From Panonychus citri (lineage: Eukaryota; Arthropoda; Arachnida; Trombidiformes; Tetranychidae), in the NCBI RefSeq assembly GCF_014898815.1, contig NW_026515502.1:248001-312000 (forward strand): DNA of 64,000 bases, written 5' to 3'. The position numbers were made by a program, and so were the translations under genes. Shown here piece by piece: positions 9,856 to 21,090 of this stretch (position 1 is the stretch's first letter; each line of letters opens with the position of its first letter). The notes below the pieces were generated by a model. The model was given only the letters and a program-made list of their open reading frames with translations, did not search any database and was not told the DNA's origin.

Positions 9856-12221
9856 TTACAAATCGTCTTCTCCAACTTTACTGATTAACTTGATTCCATT
9901 TGTTTCACCATTAGAAGGCATTTCATTAATTGTAGTCATTGTTTTAGGTGATGTTATCAATTTAGATTGATCGTTAATCATTGATTGATTATTGTCACCG
10001 GAAGGTGAATTAAATGGTGATGATGGTGAACCAATATCTTCACCACTTCTACCGTGGATACCATTGAGTAAAACATCAGTTTCCGTTGATTGTTGCAATT
10101 GATTAGAGGTCGATGTTGATGGTTGGGACTTTTGTTTACCTTTTAGACGATTATTTGTTTTCTGTTTTTTTAACCTGTGGGATGATGATGATGATGATGA
10201 TCGTTTTTTAATTGGTGAACAACAGAAACAATAAAGATGATAAAAGAAGAGTAAAACGAAACCACAAATTGCCAAGATAATTGCAGTTAAACGAAGTAAT
10301 AACCGGTAACTTGATATATCGTAATTAGCTGCAATTTGAATTAAAGGCCAATCATAGATTAACCAATTCCAACGATTATGATTAAATTCCCAGTCTTGTA
10401 ACCAAAGCCACCAGGAGAGTCCACCTAATGATCGTCCAAGGCCAAAGTGAATAATTACCAAAGTATATTGGACAATTAGATGAGATCCGGTGGCAAATGA
10501 AGGTAAAAGCCGATGAATTGATGAAGTGATTCCAACCCATGCTAAGGGAAGAGTGAAGGTTTCCATTAACTGGAAAGGTATAATTGTCCAACGAGGTTGA
10601 TGAAGGAACGATATTCCAACCAAACGAATTGAATAGAAAGTAAATGCCAGCACAATTAGATGGATTCTTCCAATTCCTGAGGTTAATGATTTAATAATTA
10701 AACAGAAGGGAGCATAACCAATAAATCCTAATGAATAGGCGACGCTTAACCAAGTTTTATCAATTCCAAGCTCCAAATAGTAAGCAGGTAAATAATTATA
10801 AAGTAATCCCCATGTTGTACCAAGAATTAGGGTAAATGGTAATAGTAAAAATAATCCAATCTTGTGCCTGAACTTCATTGATGATGATTCAGTTTGTTTC
10901 TTGGTTGTTGATCGTGTTGATGAGATTTTGGTTAAAGTTGATTGGTGATTAGGTGAATTCTGGTTTTGTTGTTGACGTCGATTGGATTCACCATTGAGAC
11001 TAGTTGATGATAATGATGTGTAAGAGATGAGATTAGATGTTATTGAAATTGGTTCAACTGGGAAACAAATGATTAAAATAATAGTAATCAAGATGAAACC
11101 ATCATAGATAACAAATATTGGTGAATAATCTGGACGTTTAGTGACCAGAGAAAAGTAATCGGATAAAATTCCAGCTCCAATAGACCAGAGAGACATCGGT
11201 AAGGTGATGGCGAATAATTTAGATGCTCTTCCATAAATTGAATCAAAATCATTGGTCAAGGTAATTGCCAGGGAATCAAGTAAAGAGAAACCAGTGAACA
11301 AAGTTAAATCGGCAACACTTCGTAAGGCCAAATAGGAATAAAAAGTAACCTGTGGACGGCCAGATAATCGGTAACAAGGTAGTGGGCTTGTTAAAATTGA
11401 ATGTGATCTATGGACCATATCAACCCGACAATGGATAAAACAACCAGGCTTAGCTGGTCTACAGCTGATTGATTGATAATTTTGACTTTTTATAATTAAA
11501 GCTTCGTTGGGCTGAAAAGAGCATGAAACAAGGTGACTATTACCAATTAACAGTCCCCTGGGCTCACTTTCAGGCCATCGATCAAATCTAGAATCAAACT
11601 GAATCGGATCTAAATATTTACCAGTAACTGGATTAACTGAGGTTGATGGTTTAGGTGAATCAGATGATTCTAAACAAAGAGTTCCTTCCGATGAACTTTC
11701 AAAACAAACTTGAATTGGATCAATAACATTGGAAGATGAAGATGGTGAAGATTGGTAATAATTAGAGTCAATTTTTGATGATGATGATGATGATGAGAAA
11801 CTGTTGTTACCATGAAGAAATGAATTGTTTATGTCACAAGCATAGTTACATGAATATAAGGTAAAATCAGTGAAATTACCATAGGCCAAACGCTTAGGAT
11901 GAAGTGAACAATTATTTTCCCAATTTTGACATCGTTCAATTAACAATTCACCATTGGTACAATCAAATATAATTGATGAATGTTTAGCTGTTCTCAATAC
12001 TCTAGGAACAAATAACAATGAGGTATAGGAAATGGTCGAGAGGAAAAGAGTCACACAAATAATTAGATTATATTTATGGTAACGATAAGCGATCGGGCCA
12101 AATATTAACGGACCGAGAACACTAATTAGTCCAGTTAGAGTGTTAATTAGAGCTGATTGTTTAGCAGTTAGTCCAATGTCGTTCATATGAGCTGTAAGAA
12201 AAGGCACAAGACAACCTAAGG
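9856..12221 (-). CDS. MFSD6-like major facilitator transporter (5' end missing)
   Basis: One long open exon encodes about 788 residues. Multiple hydrophobic helices include ALGCLVPFLTAHMNDIGLTA (end of TM1) and a GPLIFGPIAYRYHKY loop typical of MFS. A large Cys- and Ser-rich loop of about 200 residues follows TM3, and the cytoplasmic tail has a Ser run and basic clusters. The layout (split TM1-PFL, long loop, MFS_1-like core) fits the MFSD6 group; the substrate is unknown. The frame stays open upstream to 12336 but has no ATG there; the first in-frame ATG is at 12186, inside TM1's end. A strong acceptor (long pyrimidine run, CACCTCAG) ends at 12222, so the start codon probably lies in an upstream exon that I could not find. 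The alternative is coding up to 12282, which would extend TM1. The 3' end is the stop at 9856. Confidence 0.8.
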
Positions 12222-12282
12222 CTGAGGTGTGAAAGAGAAAACAAAAAGAGAATAGAAACAAAATTGAATTAGAAAAGAACAA

Positions 12283-12841
12283 AAAAATTTTCTTTTTTTC
12301 TTTTTTTCTTTGTTTACAAATGTAAACATTTTCTTCTCATTCCAACATTTGATTAATCTCCATGTTTTTTTTCTTCTTCTTCTCTCTAATCATAATTAGT
12401 TTTAATTCTTCTGATTAACGGATAATCTTGTTGTCTTTTATTCTGTTGGATTAACTCGGGATTTGATTCTGTGATTCTATCAATCTATTATTTAATATTC
12501 TGTTTTGTTTTCTTTGATCCAACAAGTGAAAATCTATATGGTCTTTGTGTCATTTGTTTATCAAGTGTATTAATTAAAGACGCTAATTAATTGAACATTG
12601 TTGATTTTTGTTTCCATTTAAATGGTAAAACACTTCAGTGATTAATTCCCTTGAATCTTGATTATCGTTATAATCTAACAACAAACATCTACCTTAATTC
12701 ATTAGGTATACACAGTGTGTATGTATGTGTGTGTATATCCGTTCAATTATTCAACAAACTGACTCACATTCTGTAATCATAAATTGTAATCATTTTTCAC
12801 ACTTGATAATTTCTATTTGATTATGTGTATTCCCCCTGTTC
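12283..12841. promoter_or_regulatory. Upstream region shared by the MFS gene (-) and Rfx (+)
   Basis: About 560 bp separate the two divergent genes. It is AT-rich with a TG-repeat patch at 12714-12735. No TATA box with proper spacing was recognised. An exon of the MFS gene may be hidden here. Confidence 0.4.
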
Positions 12842-13126
12842 ATGATGCCGACACTTGAAAATAGACTAATTTACCGACAAATTAACAATCAACTCAATTT
12901 GATTAAGATAATAAAAGGTAAGTCTCACCATTTTCTCTCTCTCTCTCTTCTTCCTCCTTCTCCCATTTTCCATTTTTTTTCCTTCTTCATCTCTGTCACC
13001 ATCTTCACTTTCTCATTAATTCTCATTCTCTGTGTAGTTAATTTACTGTTTTAATTGTGATCATCAACAATTGTTATTTTCTTCTATAGAAAATTGTTCT
13101 CTCATTTGATTCTTTTTCATATTTTA
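12842..13126 (+). other. Rfx 5' UTR exon and leader intron
   Basis: A strong donor (AAAAG-GTAAGT at 12918) is followed by a TC-rich intron and an acceptor TTCTATAG ending at 13089. The ATG at 12842 would, after splicing, run into a stop before the RFX frame, so it is at most an upstream reading frame. Confidence 0.45.
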
Positions 13127-16100
13127 ATGTCTTCATTTTCTTCTCCATCCTCATCTACTTCATCATCTTCACTCTCCTCATCCAAACGAAGTCAATTCTT
13201 CCGATGTAAATCAACCGAAAGAACATTAAAATGGTAAGTTAAACATTCGTAACTAAATTTTCATCTCTTAATCTGAATCATTTTCACACTTGGAATATCA
13301 TGATTATCTCATTTGGAACATGATTTAAGGCTGGAAAGTAACTATGAGCTATGTGATGACGTTTGTCTACCTCGGTGTTTACTTTATAAACATTATCTTG
13401 ACCATTGCCGGACAATTAACTCTGAACCGATCAGTGCTGCTGCTTTTGGAAAGGTAATTGTCGATTAACGATCCACTGAAAATCAATAATTGTAAAAATT
13501 ATTGCAAAATTTTAGTGATTGTTTTCTAATATCAGAAAAAAACTTTGTATCCTTTCTGATGAAATTGTTACTCTTCTTTACAATTTAATTAAATTGCCTA
13601 CGAAGATTAACTTGTTAGTTTCGTTGTTGTTTTAGAACTTTAATTGTTAATTATATTCAATTAAATCACAGATTATCCGTCGTAAATTCAGTAAAATAGC
13701 TACCCGTCGTTTAGGAACCAGAGGACAATCAAAGTACCATTATTTTGGTCTAGCAATTAGGAAATCGTCTCCATACTATGGTGATTACTTGGAAAATTGT
13801 CAAAGATTAAGGTAAATGATTGTCAATGTTATTTTTAAATCTCAATTTCCTGAAACTTGTCTCATCATTATCATGACAATCAGTTGATCAGTAATCAGAA
13901 AACATCAATCAATTAACTGTTAATCACAAATGACAAACTAATAACTATCACATAAAATAACACAAAATGTTACTAAACTTTTAAAGCTCAACAATTTACA
14001 CACGATTCTCAACTAATTAACAACAATCAAGCTATAGGATGATTATAGTTAAAAAACAATTGATTATACAGTTAGTATTATAATGTATTATTTGTCATTA
14101 ATCAGGTTCCATTAATCAAACTCAGTCAATACCTTAATTAACAAGTTGAGTAATTAACATTTATCATTACAATTTCTTAACAAATGATCACATGATAATC
14201 AAGTTATTAACTAAATTATATTATATGAGACATGTTAATGATAATGATGAACCAAGTGTTGATTTATTATGATTACACTCAACAAACAATCATAATCATA
14301 TTTATAACAATAATAATAAGTTGATGATTTATAATCATAATCAAATTTATATTTAATAATGTAACATATTCCGCTAACAATTAACTAATCATTTTCCCCG
14401 CCCGATTACATACTTTTGGTTTCTTCATTCTTAATTGTTATTATTTGCAAACTTGACAGAACTAAATTACGAAAGGTTGGATCTCGTAAAAAAAGTAATA
14501 AAGGAAACAATTTAACTCGAAATCATGATGTTACTTTAATTGATAAAGTTAATCATTTACTGTCATTTAATTTTCCTCGAATTGATGATTTTCTTAAACC
14601 AACTAATCCATATTATTCAACAATTGAGACATTTCTTTGTATATACAAAAGTCATTGTGATTCCCTTGCTGATTATATAATTAACTATCAATTAGATTTA
14701 ATTGAAAACCATTTGAAACATTTTTGGCTTCAATTGTCAAATCATCTTGATTATAATCCAACACTTAATTGTGATTTACTTAACAAAATTATCCAATGTT
14801 GTGATTACACGTTTTTCGAGGTAAAATTTAATCTCCTCTTTGTTTATTAATCATTTTGATCTTAATTGTTTTCTAATTTCTTAATTGTTATCATCATTTA
14901 GGCTTTATTACATTCACTTTTTCCGGCTAATTTTACCAAAAACATTTCCAATCAAATGATCATCTATTTAAATGGGTTGGCTGATAATTTTGAATTGTGG
15001 TTAAAAGATGCACTGATTGGGTTTCCTGATTCCTTAATTGTTAAAAAAATTGAAGGTGAGTTTTAAATTGTTGTTGTTGATTAGTTTAATTTGATTCAAA
15101 TGTAAGCACAATCATAAAAAAGTTAATTTGAGTTCAATCAAAGTCAAGTGTAAACTTTAAACTTTATTGAACGATTCAAGCTGATTGTTGACTTATTCCA
15201 GTTAATCATGATAACTATAATTTATAATAATAATCTAATTTAATTAATTGTTGTTTACTTTAATTTACAGCTTTACACCATTTTGTAAGATCAATTAAAA
15301 GGTACAATTATCTATTTCCTTTGATCAAGGTAAGTGATTTGATTCACATTAATGATAACCGTGTTAAATTATTTCCGTTCAACGACTGAGACTAATAATT
15401 TTAATCACAATTAACACAATAATCATATAACAATTACCTGATTATGATGAAAAACGCAATGATTAATGATCTTGAGCCACATATAAATAGCAAGGAATTG
15501 ATTTAAGACTATGAAACTTAGACGATAATTAAAATATCGATAACTTTTTATAATTAAATGCTCTTAATTGTGGTAACTTGATGATTTATATTTGTTATTT
15601 TTTTTCTTCCACTAGAATAGTTCATACACACTTAATCAAAAGGAGTTACTTTTATTAATGACTGATGATTTACGATCACTTGATTTGGATTTAATTTGGG
15701 ATGATTGTCTATTTAATTGTAACAACAGCAATCATTCAAGTTTAACCTTGTTGATTGATTTTTTTGCCAATTTAAAACCAAATTCTGTTGATTTAGATTC
15801 ATTTTTATCAACATTGAGACAATTGTTTTATGATTTACTAGACAACGTAAGTTTAATTAGCTTAATTTACTTGATTATCTCAACACTAATTAACTTTTCT
15901 ATTCTCACCATCATTCATTTTTCTAGTGTCAATCATCATGTATCGTTTCAAAGTCAACTCAATTTATCTTGATTGTCAATCGTCTAATTGTTTGCCTTTG
16001 TCGCGAATTGACAATTAACTGTGTACCAACATTAAGTAAGTGTATTAATAGTCTGTGTCTCTCTAATCACAATCAATGATTTAATTTAGTTTGTTCTTTG

Positions 16101-16283
16101 TATTTCTATTTATATAAATCAACAGATCATTGGATAACTTTATTTTCAACAATCAGGGAATATTCAATTCTAATTGCAGAGGAAACGATTCGTCGAGATT
16201 ATTTCAAGATTAATAAATTGTCAATTATTTGCTGGGACAATTTATGTTTTGACAGTACAGCCATTGATTTCTATGATAGTTGA
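13127..16283 (+). CDS. Rfx: RFX-family transcription factor (short form)
   Basis: Nine coding exons join in phase: 13127-13233, 13330-13453, 13672-13811, 14460-14820, 14902-15055, 15271-15329, 15616-15846, 15927-16035 and 16126-16283, giving 480 residues. After a 20-residue Ser-rich start comes the winged-helix RFX DNA-binding domain (about residues 33-110): NYELCDDVCLPRCLLYKHYL, SAAAFGKIIRRKF and the diagnostic TRRLGTRGQSKYHYFGL. The rest matches the B, C and dimerisation regions of RFX1-4/6 (for example YLNGLADNFELWLKDALIGF and the C-terminal REYSILIAEETIRRDYF). RFX factors bind X-box motifs and control ciliary genes in animals. No Gln/Pro activation region precedes the DNA-binding domain, so this is much shorter than fly Rfx or vertebrate RFX1-3. 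Which paralogue it is cannot be told by eye. Confidence 0.92.
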
Positions 16284-17699
16284 TTATAAAAATTAAATCC
16301 TAATTGTAAAAACAATTATATAAGTTTAATTTAGGTAAAAAAAACTCATCATACAAGTTAAATGGTAAGTCACATTATTTGATTGCTATTGTTTTTGGGT
16401 TAACCAGAAATGTTTCAATTAACCCTGGAGGTTTTTCAAGAAGCAAATTAAAGTGAATTAGACAATTTAAAGTTAAACCTATTCAATTACAATCAATCAA
16501 ATGTCATCGTAAGTGTTTTCCTCCTGTAGGATTATGGAAATGATGATGATGTTGATTAGCAGTTACCATTAATTAGTTTTGATGGAAAGAGAAACGAAAA
16601 TGCTAATAGTTAACTAATAATATTAACGAAGGTTTTTAAATTTGTAAACATTAATCTATCATCATCATCGCCTTTTAATTCAACAATTAACTCTCAAGCC
16701 ACCCTTTCTTTCAGGTCAATTAGGTTAATTTAGTTGTATTATGATGAGAATCGTTACTTTTAAGGGAATTTAGATAATTGATGAAGTGGTTAATCATGTT
16801 AATCTATTTGTATGTTTAGTGTGTGGGTCGATACACCATGTAAATCTTGTCTATTTTAAGGGGTAACCCAAACAGAAATTTTTACAATTCAGAAAGAGCA
16901 TAAATTATCTTAAGATGGATCATTTTGTTGGGGTGGTTCGGGTTCATATTCTAATGTTACTATTGTTGTCTTTGTTTCGGAAAAAAAAGGTTCTTTTTGG
17001 AGCTTATATGAGAACAAGGAAATTAATCAATACAATCGGATTCTAATTACATGGAGAGAGAAGAAGATTTTATGATCCATATTAATATTTACCTGAATAG
17101 AATGGAAACTGTACAATTGATAATCTTTTCCTCTCCCGTTCAATGTATCTCACATTAAAACGAGTTGAATCGAGTGTTGAAACTTTTGGTATCTCTGATT
17201 TGGTTCCATCCATCATGTTGATTACAATTGAAGTGCTTCTTTTATGGTCACAATTAATCAAACGGACGAAATGAAGATTGGAAAACGTTAAATTTGGGTG
17301 ACTTGTGACAAGGAACCATCACAACAATAACAACAACTAGAGATTAAAAAAGAAGCTTAAATTCACTAGTGACAGAAAATAGAATTTGATATCCTCATGG
17401 TAAATAGTTGAATCCAAAGAGAACATGAATGTGTCAGAATGAGAGCACTAGATAAACAAATGACAATTCCAAGGTGTTGATGGAGAATAAAAAGTTCAGT
17501 GGTTGATGAGAGAGAAATAAAAGAAAAGTAAGATATGAGAGAGAAACAAACAGAAAAAGAAACAAAGGAGAAAACAAAGGCAGTGAATTAAAAGTATTGT
17601 CTTTTCAATTGTATTACAAGAAAAGAATCAAGAATTTGATAAAGATGGAGAAGTGAAAACATCATCATGTTGATCATGTTTTACAAGAGAAACAACAAT

Positions 17700-17701
<2 letters not shown>

Positions 17702-17736
<35 letters not shown>
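17702..17736. repeat. (GA)n microsatellite
   Basis: Uninterrupted AG dinucleotide run of about 35 bases. Confidence 0.95.
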
Positions 17737-17739
<3 letters not shown>

Positions 17740-19252
17740 AGAGAAAAGAACAATTTTAACAAAGAAAAAAACAAATACAATATTTGAGAGAAAAAAGATA
17801 CACAGACAAAGGCAGGTGCTTGTTGCTCACTCGAAAGCCAAATGCCAACAGTAATCATCATCTTCTATTACCATCTAACAGCCTCCCTCTCATCTTCATC
17901 TTCTTAGTATCTTCTCTTTCTCCCTCGTTTTCTCTTTTTTCAACTCTCTTATTGCTCTTTCTCTCTTCTCTACCGTGAGTGAGCATCTTCATCAGTTTCA
18001 CCTGCCATTGTCTTCGTTGCAACATCAACACCACCACAAGGAAACTGGAATATGCTGATTACCTGGAAAACTGGCCTTCCCTTCATGGCGATAACTGGTT
18101 CGGTTCCTCTTTCACTTTATCGATCATTTTAATCAACCAAACGGATCCACTTTTATATTGTTACCATTTGAATAATTGCTTTTCAATTTCTTCACATCAT
18201 CCTCTCTCTTTCTCTCTCTCTCTCTCATCATCATCATCATCATCTTCTTGTTGATTATTATTTATCACCTTTACCTTTGTGTTTACATTTTCCAACGATT
18301 TTTGTTTACTTTTGGTGTTTCTGGTCATTCCTTTGGTCATCATTCTGTTATTCAATTGGTCGTTCACCTTTCAATCCATTTCTATTCATGTGATTCTTTC
18401 AATCATCTGATTCAGAATTTTTCTCTGTTTAATCCGATTAACTAGTGTTAATTTTTAGATTTTTGATTGTTGGCCAGAAAGCGATTCAAGAGAATCGGCA
18501 ACAATTATAATCTTGTTTTCGTTCAACTTTTTCCTCATCCATTTGATTGTCGTTCATTTTGTAAAAAGCAATTAAATCCAATTGTAAACCAATTTTAATT
18601 ACCATGGAAAATCAAACCTTTAATTATCTGCTAATATACCAAAGCTTTCATGGTCTATTGATGGTACACAATTTAAACTGAATCAACTCGTTGAAACTAA
18701 TCAAAAAGCTGATTGATTAACTTGTTACATCTGAAAATAAATTGGGATCATTTACTTCAATTTTTTTACCAAGTTAAATCCTACAATTAACTAATCTACT
18801 TTAGATATAAAATCAATTGTAAAATACTATTAATTATTTACTCTTAACAATTTAACTGAAAAATAAAATGTTTCTAAATTTAATGTTACATTTTAATTAT
18901 CACACTCAACCAATTAACTTGATAAATGATGAATATCAGATTTCTTTCACTTCATTAATTAACAGAGTGAAAAAGAAACAAAAAAACGGTTTAAATTGCA
19001 TTTAATTATAAAATTATCAACGAAAATTAAATTATAATTAACTGAAAAGAAAACTTTTTTTCATTAATAATTGAGAGAAATATAATTCGTCCAATTTAAA
19101 AATAAATTCTGGCACAAGATAGAAAACAATTAATGTTAGATAATCACGATAGATTTTACATAATAAAAGTGTACAAAAATTAAATGTTAACGGAGACTAA
19201 TTGTTGCAAAGAAATTGTAACAATCAACTAATCGTCCTTTTGTATTCGCAGG

Positions 19253-19268
19253 CTGGCGCCATCTATCG
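19253..19268 (-). promoter_or_regulatory. CTCF-like site upstream of Scm
   Basis: On the minus strand it reads CGATAGATGGCGCC, close to the TAGATGGCGC form of the insulator motif. It lies 40 bp before a long TC-rich leader-like block. Confidence 0.4.
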
Positions 19269-19309
19269 AATTTAATACCAACTAATCTCTAGAATTCCAA
19301 GTCTCTGAT

Positions 19310-19411
19310 TGGTTGACTTTTATCTGCCCTTCTCAGTTTCAGTTAGAATTTTCATCTTTACATTTCTCTCTCTTTCTCTTTCTTTATCCTCCTCTTCTTC
19401 TCTTTCTTTTC

Positions 19412-19458
<47 letters not shown>

Positions 19459-19840
19459 ATCAACTCTTTTCATCTCTTTCTTTTCTCCATCATGGTTTTC
19501 ATGTAGAATTTCAATCTCTTTCTCTCTTCCATCTGAGGCAATTTTCTATTCTTGTTTCTATCAGACTCTCATATTCTCTCTCTCTTTCTCTGTTCTCTTT
19601 CTTTTCTTCTACCTGTCGTCTCTTTATCTCTTTTTATTGTTCCATTTTCTCTCTCTTTGCATGTTTAAGCTTCTCTTTCTTTCCAATTTTTATGATGTGA
19701 TGTGTCTATTTTTTCTTTCTCTCTTTCATTACTTTGATTCTCTTTTTTCATAAGTTACATCCAATTTTATCAACTGTCAGTTGATTGTTTTCTCTCTCTC
19801 TGTCCTTCTTTCTCTTCTTAACTTTAATCGTTGAATCCGT
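19310..19840 (+). other. Pyrimidine-rich tract upstream of Scm
   Basis: TC-rich plus strand including a pure TC run at 19420-19448. It is similar to the blocks before GDI and the ATPase gene and is probably leader or promoter-proximal sequence. A donor-like CTG-GTAAGA lies at 19959-19967. Confidence 0.45.
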
Positions 19841-20283
19841 CATAATATGAAAGATGTTGAACAGATGAGAATCAACTTACTACAAGGAATGAAAATTAAT
19901 CGAGTCACATTCCTTTGGAAGAAAGTATCACATGGTTAAGACGCATCTTCTTCATATACTGGTAAGAAAAAGTCTAAATTAGACTAATTATCTCCAACAA
20001 TTAACATCGTATTCCAACAAGAAAAAAAAATAATCCATTGATCTTTTCATTGGGTTTACACCTGAGAAAATTAACTTGTTCATTTGGTAATCGTTTCCAT
20101 TACAAATTTGATTACCATTTTAGAGATTCATAGAATTTCATTTGTTCAATCTTATCATGTTGACAAGGTTAATCACCTTCTAATTATCGTGAAAAAAGTG
20201 ATCATTCAAAGTGACAATTAGTTGGAAACAATTAATTCTTGATTAGAAAATCAAATCAGATTAATAGATTTTCTATACTCAAA

Positions 20284-20297
20284 CTGCCATCTAGTGG
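20284..20297 (-). promoter_or_regulatory. CTCF-like site upstream of Scm (best match)
   Basis: The minus strand reads CCACTAGATGGCAG, which fits the animal CTCF core consensus CCASYAGRKGGCRS at every position. Confidence 0.5.
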
Positions 20298-20718
20298 AAG
20301 AAAAGTAAACCCTTTCATTTGCATTTTCTGTTTTATAAAATCTCACATCAACTTTTTCTGTATTTTTTAATAGATTATCTTAGTTTCTTTTAATTATATT
20401 CACAGGTAATTATCATTTTCTTTTTTTTCTATAAAATTAATTGATTCTAATTAACTTGTTGACTCATTCTCATTCTCTTTGTGTTAATCTTTCTCTTTTT
20501 CTCTATTTTCATCTTTTTGTTTTATTATCTCTTTCTTTTAGTTGTTATTTTTGTAACCAACACAAGGCCCAGGACTAGAAAAGAGATACTGAGATAGAGG
20601 GAAACACAGACACAGTGACATTTTTTTACGCTTATTTTATCCTCTACTCTTCTGGGTTCATCTTAACTGTCGGATATTTTTTTAATCGCTTTTTGACTCA
20701 TTGCTGATTAATTTGAAG

Positions 20719-20962
20719 GTAAGTTACTAATTGAGATGATATGGGTGGTTACCTATTTGTGTTTCTTTTTTTACATTAGAAAAAAAGGTTATCATCATCA
20801 TCAGCGTCATCATCTTTTTACTTCTTTTCTCTCTCTTGCCTCTTCTGATATTCTTTTCTTTTCCAATAATGATGATGGTTTATTAATCAATCATTTGTCG
20901 TCTGCTTTCTGTTTTTGTCTAATGTTAATCTTTTCCTTTTTATCTGTTTATTTTATTTTTAG
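20719..20962 (+). other. Scm 5' UTR intron
   Basis: A donor GAAG-GTAAGT at 20719 and an acceptor TTATTTTTAG ending at 20962 bound a 244-bp intron just before the exon that carries the start codon. This is inferred from splice signals only. Confidence 0.5.
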
Positions 20963-21090
20963 TGGGAATCTGAATCCATTTTGGTCTAACATCGTTTTTA
21001 CTGTAATGATAGTGCCTTTCGATTATACCGTCAATACAGTTCAAAGTCAATTATTGTTTTGGAATCTAGATAATTTTGATCTATTGTAAT

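Larger units (their letters stand above)
16284..19309. other. Intergenic region, Rfx to Scm (first part)
   Basis: The Rfx 3' UTR is followed by AT-rich DNA. A GA microsatellite lies at 17702-17736. A pyrimidine-rich block with locally higher GC at 17850-18260 contains a donor-like ACCGTGAGT at 17971-17979 and could be an unassigned 5' leader. No convincing coding exon was found. Confidence 0.5.

Noticed and set aside
17979..18254. 91-residue frame in the Rfx-Scm spacer
   Set aside because: It has no ATG start, ends in a Ser repeat, and matches nothing; the local GC rise is noted as a possible leader only.
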